34,829 bases of DNA from JACVRW01 sp035705985 (lineage in GTDB: Bacteria > Actinomycetota > Thermoleophilia > Solirubrobacterales > Thermoleophilaceae): contig DASSVP010000036.1 in the NCBI GenBank assembly GCA_035705985.1, positions 1 to 34,829 of the forward strand, given 5' to 3'. Below the pieces are notes generated by a model, which saw nothing but the letters and a program-made list of their open reading frames with translations, was not told the DNA's origin and ran no database searches. How positions within the stretch are numbered: the stretch's first letter is position 1; each line of letters begins with the position of its first letter. The position numbers and the translations under genes were made by a program. Of the stretch, positions 1-6,923 are shown piece by piece.

Positions 1-238
1 CCGCCGCGGCGAGCGCGCCGCCCGCCGCGCCGAGCAGCAGCGGCGCGCCGGCCAGTGCGGCGAGCACCAGGCCGGGCAGCAGGCCGTGCGAGAGCGACTC
101 CGCCCCGTAGGCGAGCCGCTCGGTGACCACCCAGAAGCCGAGCGCGCCGCAGAGCGCGCCGATCAGCGCGAGCTCGACGAGCGCCCGGCGGTCGATGCCG
201 GAGCGGAACGGGTCGAGGATGACGTCGACGATCTCCAT
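1..238 (-). CDS. Metal ABC transporter permease, second copy, ZnuB-like (partial, cut by left edge)
   Basis: This is the N-terminal 79 residues of an integral-membrane permease of the ABC-3 (ZnuB/MntB) family, which moves Zn(II) or Mn(II) across the cytoplasmic membrane. The ATG at 238 opens a protein beginning MEIVDVILDPF. Residues 20-36 form a hydrophobic helix, followed by a short polar segment containing ERLAYGAESLSHG, which matches the conserved loop after helix 1 in ZnuB-type permeases, and then a second hydrophobic run. The rest lies beyond base 1. It starts one base after the stop of the ATPase gene, so it is the third gene of the minus-strand operon. Having two different permeases in one operon suggests a heterodimeric membrane channel. 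Zinc is preferred over manganese only because of the operator upstream of the operon. A substrate-binding protein is not in the window and may lie further left. Confidence 0.85.
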   Translation of the reverse strand, partial: MEIVDVILDPFRSGIDRRALVELALIGALCGALGFWVVTERLAYGAESLSHGLLPGLVLAALAGAPLLLGAAGGALAAA

Positions 239-239
239 G

Positions 240-977
240 TCAGTGGTCGTGTCCGTGGTGCTGGATCGTCACCGCACCGCCGCCCTCGAGCATGATCAGC
301 TCGTGCCCGTAGGTTGCCTGGAGCGTGGCCCGGTCGAGCGTCTCGGCGGGCGCGCCGAAAGCGACCTGCCGTCCGTTGAGGCAGAGGACGAGGTCGAACG
401 CCCGGGCGCTCTCCACGTCGTGGCTCGCCACCAGCAGCGTGCGGCCCTCGGCGCGCAGTTCCTGGAAGAGGCCGCCGATGAGCGTTCCGCTGGCCGGGTC
501 GATGCCGGAGAGCGGCTCGTCGAGCAGGAGCACCGGCGCGTCCTGCACGAGCGCCCGGGCCAGGAGCGCGCGCTGGCGCTGGCCGCCCGAGAGCTCGCCG
601 AAGCGGACGCCGGCCTGGTCCGCGAGGCCAACCCGGTCGAGCGCCGTGCGCGCCTCGTCGCGCTCGGCACGGGACGGCGGCAGCCACCAGCGGCCGCGGC
701 CAAGCGCACCCATCAGCGCCACGTCGAGCGCCGTCACCGGGAAGTCGAGCCGGGTGCGCTCTGTCTGCGCCATGTAGGCGGGCCGGCCGCTCAGCTCGAG
801 GCTGCCGGTGCTCGGCTGGAGCTCGCCGAGCAGCACTCGGAACAGCGTCGTCTTGCCGCCGCCGTTCGGGCCGAGCACGCAGACCGACTGCCCGGCGTGC
901 GCGCCGAAGTTCACTCCGGTGAGCACCGGCTCGCCGCCGTAACCCGCGGAGAGCGCGCGGACGGCCACGGCGCTCAT
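240..977 (-). CDS. Metal ABC transporter ATP-binding protein, ZnuC-like
   Basis: This is the cytoplasmic ATPase (245 aa) that powers the two permeases on either side. It has all canonical ABC motifs: Walker A GPNGGGKTT at about residues 36-44, the signature LSGGQRQRALLARAL, Walker B PVLLLDEP followed by LSGIDPAS (D-loop), and the switch histidine in ASHDV. The C-terminus ends HHGHDH, a short His-rich tail that could bind metal; that role is inferred. The ATG at 977 is chosen because its ATGA overlaps the stop of the upstream permease (974-976), implying translational coupling. Open frame continues upstream inside the permease gene, but those residues are Arg-rich antisense-like sequence and not part of the family. 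Metal identity (Zn versus Mn or Fe) cannot be read from the ATPase itself. Confidence 0.92.
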   Translation of the reverse strand: MSAVAVRALSAGYGGEPVLTGVNFGAHAGQSVCVLGPNGGGKTTLFRVLLGELQPSTGSLELSGRPAYMAQTERTRLDFPVTALDVALMGALGRGRWWLPPSRAERDEARTALDRVGLADQAGVRFGELSGGQRQRALLARALVQDAPVLLLDEPLSGIDPASGTLIGGLFQELRAEGRTLLVASHDVESARAFDLVLCLNGRQVAFGAPAETLDRATLQATYGHELIMLEGGGAVTIQHHGHDH

Positions 978-1786
978 GCCGTGCTCCTCGGCGCGAGCGC
1001 CGCTGCAGCGACGCAGACCGCCGCGCCGAGCACCGCGATCGGCGGGCCGGGCGGGACGTCGAGCCAGTAAGCGAGGTAGAGGCCGATCACGCCCTCCGCG
1101 AGCGCCAGCGCGAGCGCGCAGCCAACGAGGCCGCGGACGCTGGTCGTGAGCAGTCGCGCGGCCGCCGCCGGCAGCACGTACACGGCGGTCACGAGGAGCG
1201 CGCCCACGGCCGGGATCGCCGCGACCGCCGCGACGGCCACGAGGCCCAGCAGGAGCAGGTCCGCGCGGCCGACAGGCAGGCCGAGCGCGCGTGCGCCGTC
1301 CGGGTCGAAGCCGACGGCGGACCAGGTTCGGCCGAGCGCGAACGCGGCGGCGGCCACGACGAGGGCGACCGCGCCCGCGACCAGGAGATCGGTGGTGTCG
1401 AGGCCGAGCAGGGTGCCGAACAGCAGCCGGTCGACGGCCCCGCCCGACTCGAAGACGTCGCTCGCGAGGATCACGCCCGTCGCGAGCGCGGCGACGAGCA
1501 GCAGCGCCGTCCCCTCGCCGTGCTCGCGGCCCCCGCGCCCGGTGCGCTCGACGCCGCCCGCGTAGCCGAGCGCGACGGCGAGGCCCGCGAGCGTGGGGCT
1601 CACGCCGGAGGCGTCGGCGACCACGAGGCCCGGGAAGGTCGCGGACCCGGCGGCGTGCGAGAAGAACGCGAGCCTCCGCAGGACGACCCACGCGCCGAGG
1701 ATCCCGCCGGCGACCGCGAGGAGCACGAGCTCGACGAGCGCCTCGCGCAGGAAGGGCAGCTCCGCCAGGTCGGTGGGCGATGGCAC
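974..1786 (-). CDS. Metal ABC transporter permease, first copy, ZnuB-like
   Basis: A 270-residue permease of the ABC-3 family with about eight hydrophobic segments. The N-terminal region reads LRRLAFFSHAAGSATFPG, the family's conserved first cytoplasmic loop. The middle contains FGTLLGLDTTDLL, corresponding to the family FG(S/D)xLxV motif, and the C-terminal half contains LLVTAVYVLPAAAARLL, matching the LLVxALLVxPAAAA helix. Translation starts at a GTG (1786-1784), with a TAGACT hexamer (minus strand 1798-1793) only 6 nt upstream and no Shine-Dalgarno sequence, so the mRNA is probably leaderless. It is the first gene of the operon and overlaps the ATPase gene by 4 bp. A Fur/Zur-type palindrome lies directly upstream at 1801-1813, so zinc-repressed expression is the likely regulation. 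Confidence 0.92.
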   Translation of the reverse strand: MPSPTDLAELPFLREALVELVLLAVAGGILGAWVVLRRLAFFSHAAGSATFPGLVVADASGVSPTLAGLAVALGYAGGVERTGRGGREHGEGTALLLVAALATGVILASDVFESGGAVDRLLFGTLLGLDTTDLLVAGAVALVVAAAAFALGRTWSAVGFDPDGARALGLPVGRADLLLLGLVAVAAVAAIPAVGALLVTAVYVLPAAAARLLTTSVRGLVGCALALALAEGVIGLYLAYWLDVPPGPPIAVLGAAVCVAAAALAPRSTA

Positions 1787-1800
1787 CGGGCGAGTCTAAC

Positions 1801-1813
1801 GAGAATGATTCTC
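1801..1813. promoter_or_regulatory. Fur/Zur-type operator upstream of the metal ABC operon
   Basis: GAGAATGATTCTC is a perfect 13-bp palindrome with a single central base, embedded in an AT-rich patch that stands out from its surroundings. It resembles actinobacterial Zur boxes of the TGAAAATGATTTTCA type. It lies 15 nt upstream of the permease GTG start and immediately upstream of a -10-like TAGACT (minus strand 1798-1793), so a bound repressor would block RNA polymerase. Zur is favoured because it controls a ZnuB/ZnuC-type importer; Fur or a Mn-responsive relative is the alternative. Confidence 0.75.
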
Positions 1814-1861
1814 AATAAGGCGGGTAGAACACCCGTCGCGTTCCGCCGCGACTCCCGCGGG

Positions 1862-2593
1862 TCACGCCCCGGCGGCGTCGCGGATGAACTTGCGCGAAAT
1901 GGCCTGCAGCTCCTCGTCGTGCTGCACCGAGCGGTGGTGGCCGCCGGGCAGGATGAGCAGCCGCTTCGGCGCGCGCGCGGCCTCGTGGATCCGCTCGCTG
2001 ACGGTGTAGGGCACCTGCTCGTCGCCGCGCGCGTGCATCAGCAGCAGCGCCGTCTCAGGGCCGAGCCGGCCCGCGGCCTCGTAGATGTCGAGCGACTCGA
2101 GCCACGGCCTGCAGGCGTCGGCGTCGCACGCGAACTCCGGCCGCTGATCCGACCTGAGAAACCGGAGCAGCCCGGCCTCGGGCGCGGGGCAGATAGCCAC
2201 GACCGCACAGACCCGCGGTCCCGTCTCGCGCCCGCCCGCCCCGTCGGCGGTGGCCGCCGCGTGGATCGCCTGGAAGCCGCCCATGCTCGAGCCTCGGAGT
2301 GCGACCTGAGGCGTGTATGAGCGCAACAGGGTGACCATCGCCAGCGCGTCCTGGAACGCGGTTGGCCCGAAGCTGCCCTCGGAGCGCCCGTGCCCCCGCG
2401 CGTCATAGGCCAGCGCCGCCATGCCGTCGGCGCGGCAGCCGCGTGCGAAATCGAAGTGGCTCTCCTTCGCCGAGCCGGCTCCGTGGAGGATCACGACGCC
2501 CACGTCGGGCTCGCCGTCCGGCAGGAACAGCGCGTAGGAGAGCCCGTCGCGGGTGCCCAGCTCGGGTGGCGTCGGCGTGGAATGCCGGATCAT
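1862..2593 (-). CDS. Alpha/beta hydrolase (serine esterase / dienelactone hydrolase-like)
   Basis: A 243-residue cytoplasmic alpha/beta-hydrolase with no signal peptide. The oxyanion-hole segment is VILHGAGS (about 35-41), followed by DARGHGRS (64-71). The nucleophile elbow is GSSMGG with Ser103 in a GxSxG context, the acid is Asp191 in ARGDEQVP, and the catalytic base is in GGHHRS (His219 or His220). Cys-containing surface segments in the middle replace a lid. The substrate cannot be predicted; carboxylesterase or acylglycerol lipase-like activity is the family default. The ATG at 2593 is preferred because the sequence upstream in frame is low-complexity Arg-rich. It is divergent from lysA with only 23 bp between the two starts, so the promoters must share or overlap this AT-rich spot. 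Confidence 0.8.
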   Translation of the reverse strand: MIRHSTPTPPELGTRDGLSYALFLPDGEPDVGVVILHGAGSAKESHFDFARGCRADGMAALAYDARGHGRSEGSFGPTAFQDALAMVTLLRSYTPQVALRGSSMGGFQAIHAAATADGAGGRETGPRVCAVVAICPAPEAGLLRFLRSDQRPEFACDADACRPWLESLDIYEAAGRLGPETALLLMHARGDEQVPYTVSERIHEAARAPKRLLILPGGHHRSVQHDEELQAISRKFIRDAAGA

Positions 2594-2596
2594 TCC

Positions 2597-2606
2597 CTCA
2601 TAATCG
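2597..2606. promoter_or_regulatory. Shared AT-rich divergent promoter core between hydrolase and lysA
   Basis: The 23-bp gap between two divergent starts contains CATAAT (2599-2604, plus strand), one mismatch from the -10 consensus and 12 nt before the lysA ATG. The complementary strand reads ATTATG here, a few bases before the hydrolase ATG at 2593. No convincing -35 or ribosome-binding site is visible for either gene, so near-leaderless transcripts are inferred. Confidence 0.35.
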
Positions 2607-2616
2607 CCGCTCGACC

Positions 2617-3849
2617 ATGTCGGCGCTCGCGGTCTCGCATGTCTATCCCCTCGGCTCCCGCCTGAACGAGCGCGGCCGGCTCGACGTGGGTGGGTGCGAC
2701 GTGATCGAGCTCGCGGCGGAGTTCGGCACGCCCGCGTACGTCTACGCCGAGGACGACATGCGCGCCCGCGCGCGCAGTTTCGTCGAGGCCTTCCGCGCTC
2801 GCACCGGGCACTTCGAGGTGATCTACGCCGGCAAGGCATTCCCCTGCACGGCGGTGTTCCGGTTGTTCGCCGAGGAGGGGCTCTCCGCCGACGTCGCGTC
2901 CGGCGGCGAGCTTCATCTCGCGCTCGCGGCGGGCATGGAGCCCGCGCGCCTCTACATGCACGGGAACAACAAGTCGCCTGCCGAGCTCGACTACGCGATC
3001 GACAGCGGGGTCGGGCACATCGTGGTCGACTCGTTCGACGAGATCGAGCGGCTGCGCGGGCGCTCGCCGCGCGTCCTGCTGCGCGTGACGCCCGGGATCG
3101 AGCCGAGCACGCACTCGTTCATCCAGACGGGGCAGGTGGACTCCAAGTTCGGCTTCCAGCTGGACGAGGTGGAACGCGCCGTCGCCGCGTGTGAGGACGC
3201 CGGGCTCGAGCTCCGCGGGCTGCACGCGCACATCGGGTCGCAGATCGTGGACGTCGAGGTCTTCGGCCGGCTCGGCGAGGTCCTGGCCGGCGTGGGTGAC
3301 TGGCCGCTCCTCAACCTCGGTGGCGGGCTCGGGATCGCCTACACCGCGGACGACGACCCGCCATCGATCGAGGACTACGTCGAGGCGCTCGTCCGCCACG
3401 TGCCCGACGGCGTGACGGTCCTCTGCGAGCCGGGCCGGGCGCTGGTCGGCAACGCGGGGGTGACGCTGTACCGGGTCGGCACGATCAAGCGGATCCCGGG
3501 CGTGCGCACGTACGTCGCCGTGGACGGGGGGATGTCGGACAACCTCCGCCCGATGCTGTACGGCGCGCGCTACGAGGCCGAGGTCGCGGACCGGTTCGGC
3601 GGCGGCACGCTCTCCACGATCGCCGGCATGCACTGCGAGTCGGGCGATGTGCTCATCCGCGACGTCGAGCTGAACGATCCGCGCGTGGGCGACGTACTCG
3701 TCGTCCCGGCCACCGGCGCGTACTCCCATTCCATGGCGAACAACTACAACGCGGTCCCGCGACCGCCGGTGATCTTCTGCAAGGACGGCGAGGCGCGCGA
3801 GGTCGTCCGCCGCGAGACCTACGAAGATCTGACCCTTCGTGACCGCTGA
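2617..3849 (+). CDS. lysA: Diaminopimelate decarboxylase
   Basis: LysA catalyses the last step of lysine synthesis, PLP-dependent decarboxylation of meso-diaminopimelate to L-lysine in the cytosol. The 410-residue protein has the fold III (alanine-racemase-like) decarboxylase layout. The PLP lysine is Lys73 in VIYAGKAFPC, HIGSQI follows in the barrel, GGGLGIAY binds the phosphate, CEPGRALVGNAG carries the family glutamate, and MHCESGDVL supplies the active-site Cys. Y in YSHSMANNYN near the C-terminus is the usual PLP-contacting tyrosine. The start is ATG 2617, because residues MSALAVSHVYPLG onward match the family N-terminus. It heads the aspartate-family operon and overlaps hom by 11 bp. 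In many actinobacteria argS precedes lysA; here a divergent hydrolase takes that place. Confidence 0.96.
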   Translation: MSALAVSHVYPLGSRLNERGRLDVGGCDVIELAAEFGTPAYVYAEDDMRARARSFVEAFRARTGHFEVIYAGKAFPCTAVFRLFAEEGLSADVASGGELHLALAAGMEPARLYMHGNNKSPAELDYAIDSGVGHIVVDSFDEIERLRGRSPRVLLRVTPGIEPSTHSFIQTGQVDSKFGFQLDEVERAVAACEDAGLELRGLHAHIGSQIVDVEVFGRLGEVLAGVGDWPLLNLGGGLGIAYTADDDPPSIEDYVEALVRHVPDGVTVLCEPGRALVGNAGVTLYRVGTIKRIPGVRTYVAVDGGMSDNLRPMLYGARYEAEVADRFGGGTLSTIAGMHCESGDVLIRDVELNDPRVGDVLVVPATGAYSHSMANNYNAVPRPPVIFCKDGEAREVVRRETYEDLTLRDR

Positions 3850-5062
3850 GCCCTATCGCGTGGGCGTGCTCGGGCACGGCACGGTCGGCCGCGCCTTCGC
3901 CGAGCTGCTGGAGGACCGCGCCGACGCGATCGAGTCGGAGGTGGGGCGCCGCCCGGAGATCTCGGGGGTGCTCACCCGCAGCCGCGGCGACTTCGACGAC
4001 ATCCTCGAGCGCAGCGACCTGATCGTGGAGCTCATGGGCGGGATCGACCCCACGCGCGAGTACGTGCTGCGGGCGCTGCAGGCCGGCCGCCACGTTGTGA
4101 CCGCCAACAAGCAGCTGCTGTCGCAGCACGGGGAGGAGGTGTTCGACGCCGCGCGCGAGGGCGGCGTACAGCTCCGCTTCGAGGGCGCCGTCGCGGGCGT
4201 GGTGCCGGCCATCCGCGTGATGTCCGAGACGCTGGCAGCGGCGCACATCGAGCGGGTGCACGGGATCGTGAACGGCACCACCAACTACATCCTCAGCGAG
4301 ATGGCGCGCACTGGGGCGAGCTACGACGAGGCGCTGGCCGACGCCCAGCGGCTGGGCTACGCCGAGGCCGACCCGACCGAGGACGTGACCGGCAAGGACG
4401 CCGCGGCGAAGATGGCGATCCTCGCGCGGCTGGCGTTCAACGCGGCCGTGCGGCTCGACCAGGTGAGCTACGAGGGGATCGAGCGGCTCACCTCGGACGA
4501 CATCGAGTACGCGAAGGAGCTCGGGCTGTCGCTGAAGCTGATCGGCTCGGCGGAGCGGACCGGGGGCGGCGTGGCCGTGCACGTGTACCCGGCGTTCCTG
4601 TACGCCGACCACCCGCTCGCGTCCGTGAACGGCGCGTTCAACGCGGTGACGATCGAGTCGCCGGCCATCACGGAGATCACGCTGTCCGGCCCGGGTGCCG
4701 GGGGCATCCAGACCGCCAGCGCGGTGCTCGGCGACGTGATCTCGGCGATGATCCCGCCGCCCTCGCTGGTGCCGCCGGCGTCCGACATCCCGCTTGTCAC
4801 AGACACCGAGTTCTCGTTCTACCTCCACCTGGAGGTGGCCGACCGGCCGGGCGTGCTCGCGCGCGTGGCCGAGATCCTCGGGATGCAGGGCGTGTCGATC
4901 AAGTCGGTCGTCCAGAAGGGCCTGGGCGACGAGGCGCGGCTCGTGATGGTCATGCACCCGGTGCTCGAGTCGAAGTTCCGGGCCGCGGTTCAGCTCCTGG
5001 CCGGGCTCGACTTCGTCCGCGAGCCGCCGCGCGTGATCCGGGTGATCGAGGAGACGTTCTGA
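3839..5062 (+). CDS. hom: Homoserine dehydrogenase
   Basis: The enzyme reduces aspartate-4-semialdehyde to homoserine with NAD(P)H, the branch point to threonine and methionine. At 407 residues it is monofunctional, with no aspartokinase domain. The N-terminal Rossmann fold carries GHGTVG (12-17), the catalytic domain contains the signature around NGTTNYILSEM and GYAEADPTEDVTGKDAAAK, and the C-terminus from about residue 331 is an ACT domain (HLEVADRPGVLARVAEIL), which in this family gives allosteric feedback, usually by threonine. The GTG start at 3839 lies inside the end of lysA (11-bp overlap), so the two are probably coupled. Its stop at 5060-5062 forms a CTGA junction with the likely start of thrC. 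Confidence 0.95.
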   Translation: MTAEPYRVGVLGHGTVGRAFAELLEDRADAIESEVGRRPEISGVLTRSRGDFDDILERSDLIVELMGGIDPTREYVLRALQAGRHVVTANKQLLSQHGEEVFDAAREGGVQLRFEGAVAGVVPAIRVMSETLAAAHIERVHGIVNGTTNYILSEMARTGASYDEALADAQRLGYAEADPTEDVTGKDAAAKMAILARLAFNAAVRLDQVSYEGIERLTSDDIEYAKELGLSLKLIGSAERTGGGVAVHVYPAFLYADHPLASVNGAFNAVTIESPAITEITLSGPGAGGIQTASAVLGDVISAMIPPPSLVPPASDIPLVTDTEFSFYLHLEVADRPGVLARVAEILGMQGVSIKSVVQKGLGDEARLVMVMHPVLESKFRAAVQLLAGLDFVREPPRVIRVIEETF

Positions 5063-6051
5063 GCCTCTGGCGCTACCGCGAGCGCCTGCCCGTCGAGCCG
5101 CACGTGACGATGGGCGAGGGCGACACCCCGCTGATCCCCGCACCGCATCTCTCCTCCCTGACCGGCGCGGACGTCTGGCTGAAGCTCGAGGGCGCGAACC
5201 CGACGGGGTCGTTCAAGGACCGCGGGATGACGGTCGCCGTGAGCGCAGCGATCGACGAGGGCGCGGAGGCCGTCATCTGCGCCTCGACGGGCAACACCGC
5301 GGCGAGCGCGGCGGCGTATGCCGCGCGGGCGGGGCTGCGCGGCGCGGTGATCGTGCCCGAGGGCAAGATCGCGACCGGAAAACTCGCCCAGGCGCTGATG
5401 CACGGCGCGCGTGTGATCGCGCTGCGCGGCAACTTCGACGAGGCGCTGGCGCTCGTCCGAGAGCTGGCCGAGCGTCATCCGATCGCGCTGGTCAACTCCG
5501 TCAACGAGTTCCGGATCGAGGGGCAGAAGACCGGGGCGTTCGAGGTGTGCGACCAACTGGGCGAGGCGCCCGACGTGCTGTGCATCCCGGTGGGCAACGC
5601 GGGCAACGTCACCTCGTGGTGGAAGGGGTTCGGCGAGTACGACGTCGCGCCGCGGCTGCACGGCTACCAGGCCGAGGGCGCCGCGCCGCTGGTGCACGGG
5701 GCGCCGGTGGAGTCGCCCGAGACGGTGGCGTCCGCGATCCGGATCGGCAATCCGGCGCGCTGGGAGGACGCGATGAACGCCTTCACCGCGTCGCGCGGCG
5801 AGGTCCGGGCGGTGTCGGACGCGGAGATACTCGACGCCTACTCGCTGCTGGGGGCGCGCGAGGGCGTCTTCTGCGAGCCGGCGTCTGCGGCTTCGGTGGC
5901 GGGGCTCCTGAAGAACGGTGCGGAGGGGCGCGTCGTCTGCGTGCTCACGGGCCATGGGTTGAAGGACCCGCAGACGGCCATGAACCGCGCGGCGAGCGTC
6001 GTGCCGTGCGAGCCGGACATCGAGAGCGTCGAGCGAGCGGTGCTCGCGTGA
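5059..6051 (+). CDS. thrC: Threonine synthase (probable CTG start; GTG 5104 is the conventional alternative)
   Basis: Threonine synthase converts O-phosphohomoserine to threonine using PLP. This is a fold-type II enzyme; the PLP lysine is in NPTGSFKDRGM (Lys53 counted from 5059), followed by CASTGNTAASAAAYAARAG for the substrate loop and the phosphate-binding VGNAGN stretch. From the GTG at 5104 the protein would be 315 aa, but the in-frame sequence before it encodes SLWRYRERLPV, which matches the conserved N-terminus of this family (LWRYRELLPV type). No ATG, GTG or TTG precedes it close by. The only plausible initiator is CTG 5059, which overlaps the hom stop as CTGA, giving 330 aa. Assigning 5059 is inference from conservation. 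It overlaps thrB by 4 bp (GTGA). Confidence 0.9.
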   Translation: MSLWRYRERLPVEPHVTMGEGDTPLIPAPHLSSLTGADVWLKLEGANPTGSFKDRGMTVAVSAAIDEGAEAVICASTGNTAASAAAYAARAGLRGAVIVPEGKIATGKLAQALMHGARVIALRGNFDEALALVRELAERHPIALVNSVNEFRIEGQKTGAFEVCDQLGEAPDVLCIPVGNAGNVTSWWKGFGEYDVAPRLHGYQAEGAAPLVHGAPVESPETVASAIRIGNPARWEDAMNAFTASRGEVRAVSDAEILDAYSLLGAREGVFCEPASAASVAGLLKNGAEGRVVCVLTGHGLKDPQTAMNRAASVVPCEPDIESVERAVLA

Positions 6052-6905
6052 AGCGGCGCCGGCTCGTCCGCGTGCCGGCCTCATCGGCCAATCTCGGCCC
6101 GGGGTACGACGTGCTCGCCGCGGCGCTGGCGCTGCACCTCGAGCTCGAGGTCGAGGAGACGGGCGAGTTCTTCGTCCACTCGGACCTGCCCGGGACCCCG
6201 GCGGACCGCAGCAACCTGTGCGTGCGGGCATTCGAGGCGCTGCGGCCTGCGGACGGGCTCACGTTCCAGATCCGCTCGGAGATACCCGCGGCGGCGGGAC
6301 TGGGGTCGAGCGCGGCGGCGATCGTGGCCGGGCTCGTGGCGGCGGACCATCTCTACGAGCTGGATGCGCCTTTGTTCGAGCTGGCCGCGGAGCTCGAGGG
6401 CCATCCCGACAACGTGGCGGCGGCGCTCTACGGAGGGTTCGTCATCTGTCCCGGTCCCGGCGAGGAGCCGGTGCGCTTCGATCCGGCGCCGGGGTTGGAG
6501 GGCGTGCTGGCGATCCCGAACGGGGAGGTGGCGACCTCCGAGGCACGAGCGGCGATGCCGGACGAGGTCCCGGTGGGCGACGCGGTGCACAACGTCGGCC
6601 ACGTCGCGCTGCTGGTGCTGGGATTGGCGAAGGACGACTTCAGCCTGATCGGCCGCGGGCTGCGCGACCGCGTGCACCAGCCGCGCCGCCGGCCGCTGTA
6701 CCCCCGCTCGATGGAGCTGGTGGAGCGCGCCGAGGAGCTGGGGGCGGTGGGCGCGACGATCTCCGGAGCCGGTCCGACCGTCCTGTTCTGGTGCCACTGG
6801 CAGCAGACCGGCGGGCTCGTGGAGAACCTGAAGACCCACGCGCCCGACTGCGAGATCCGCCGCGCGACGTTCGCCCCGGGCGGGGCGGACGTGCGCGAGC
6901 TGTAA
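6048..6905 (+). CDS. thrB: Homoserine kinase
   Basis: Homoserine kinase phosphorylates homoserine with ATP to give the threonine synthase substrate. The 285-residue protein is a GHMP kinase: the N-terminal PASSANLGPGYD motif (10-21) is typical, the phosphate-binding loop PAAAGLGSSAAA lies at about 80-91, and the C-terminal ISGAGPTVLF motif is present. The GTG at 6048 is chosen because it forms a GTGA overlap with the thrC stop and because upstream in-frame sequence is Arg/Gly-rich noise. It is the last gene of lysA-hom-thrC-thrB and meets the next gene tail to tail after 18 bp. Confidence 0.95.
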   Translation: MKRRRLVRVPASSANLGPGYDVLAAALALHLELEVEETGEFFVHSDLPGTPADRSNLCVRAFEALRPADGLTFQIRSEIPAAAGLGSSAAAIVAGLVAADHLYELDAPLFELAAELEGHPDNVAAALYGGFVICPGPGEEPVRFDPAPGLEGVLAIPNGEVATSEARAAMPDEVPVGDAVHNVGHVALLVLGLAKDDFSLIGRGLRDRVHQPRRRPLYPRSMELVERAEELGAVGATISGAGPTVLFWCHWQQTGGLVENLKTHAPDCEIRRATFAPGGADVREL

Positions 6906-6923
6906 CGGCCACCGCCACAGGCG

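Noticed and set aside
1291..1818. Arg-rich open frame antisense to the first metal permease
   Set aside because: It is an antisense shadow: high GC removes stop codons, the residues are almost all Arg, Pro, Ala and Gly, and the minus-strand frame encodes a clear permease.
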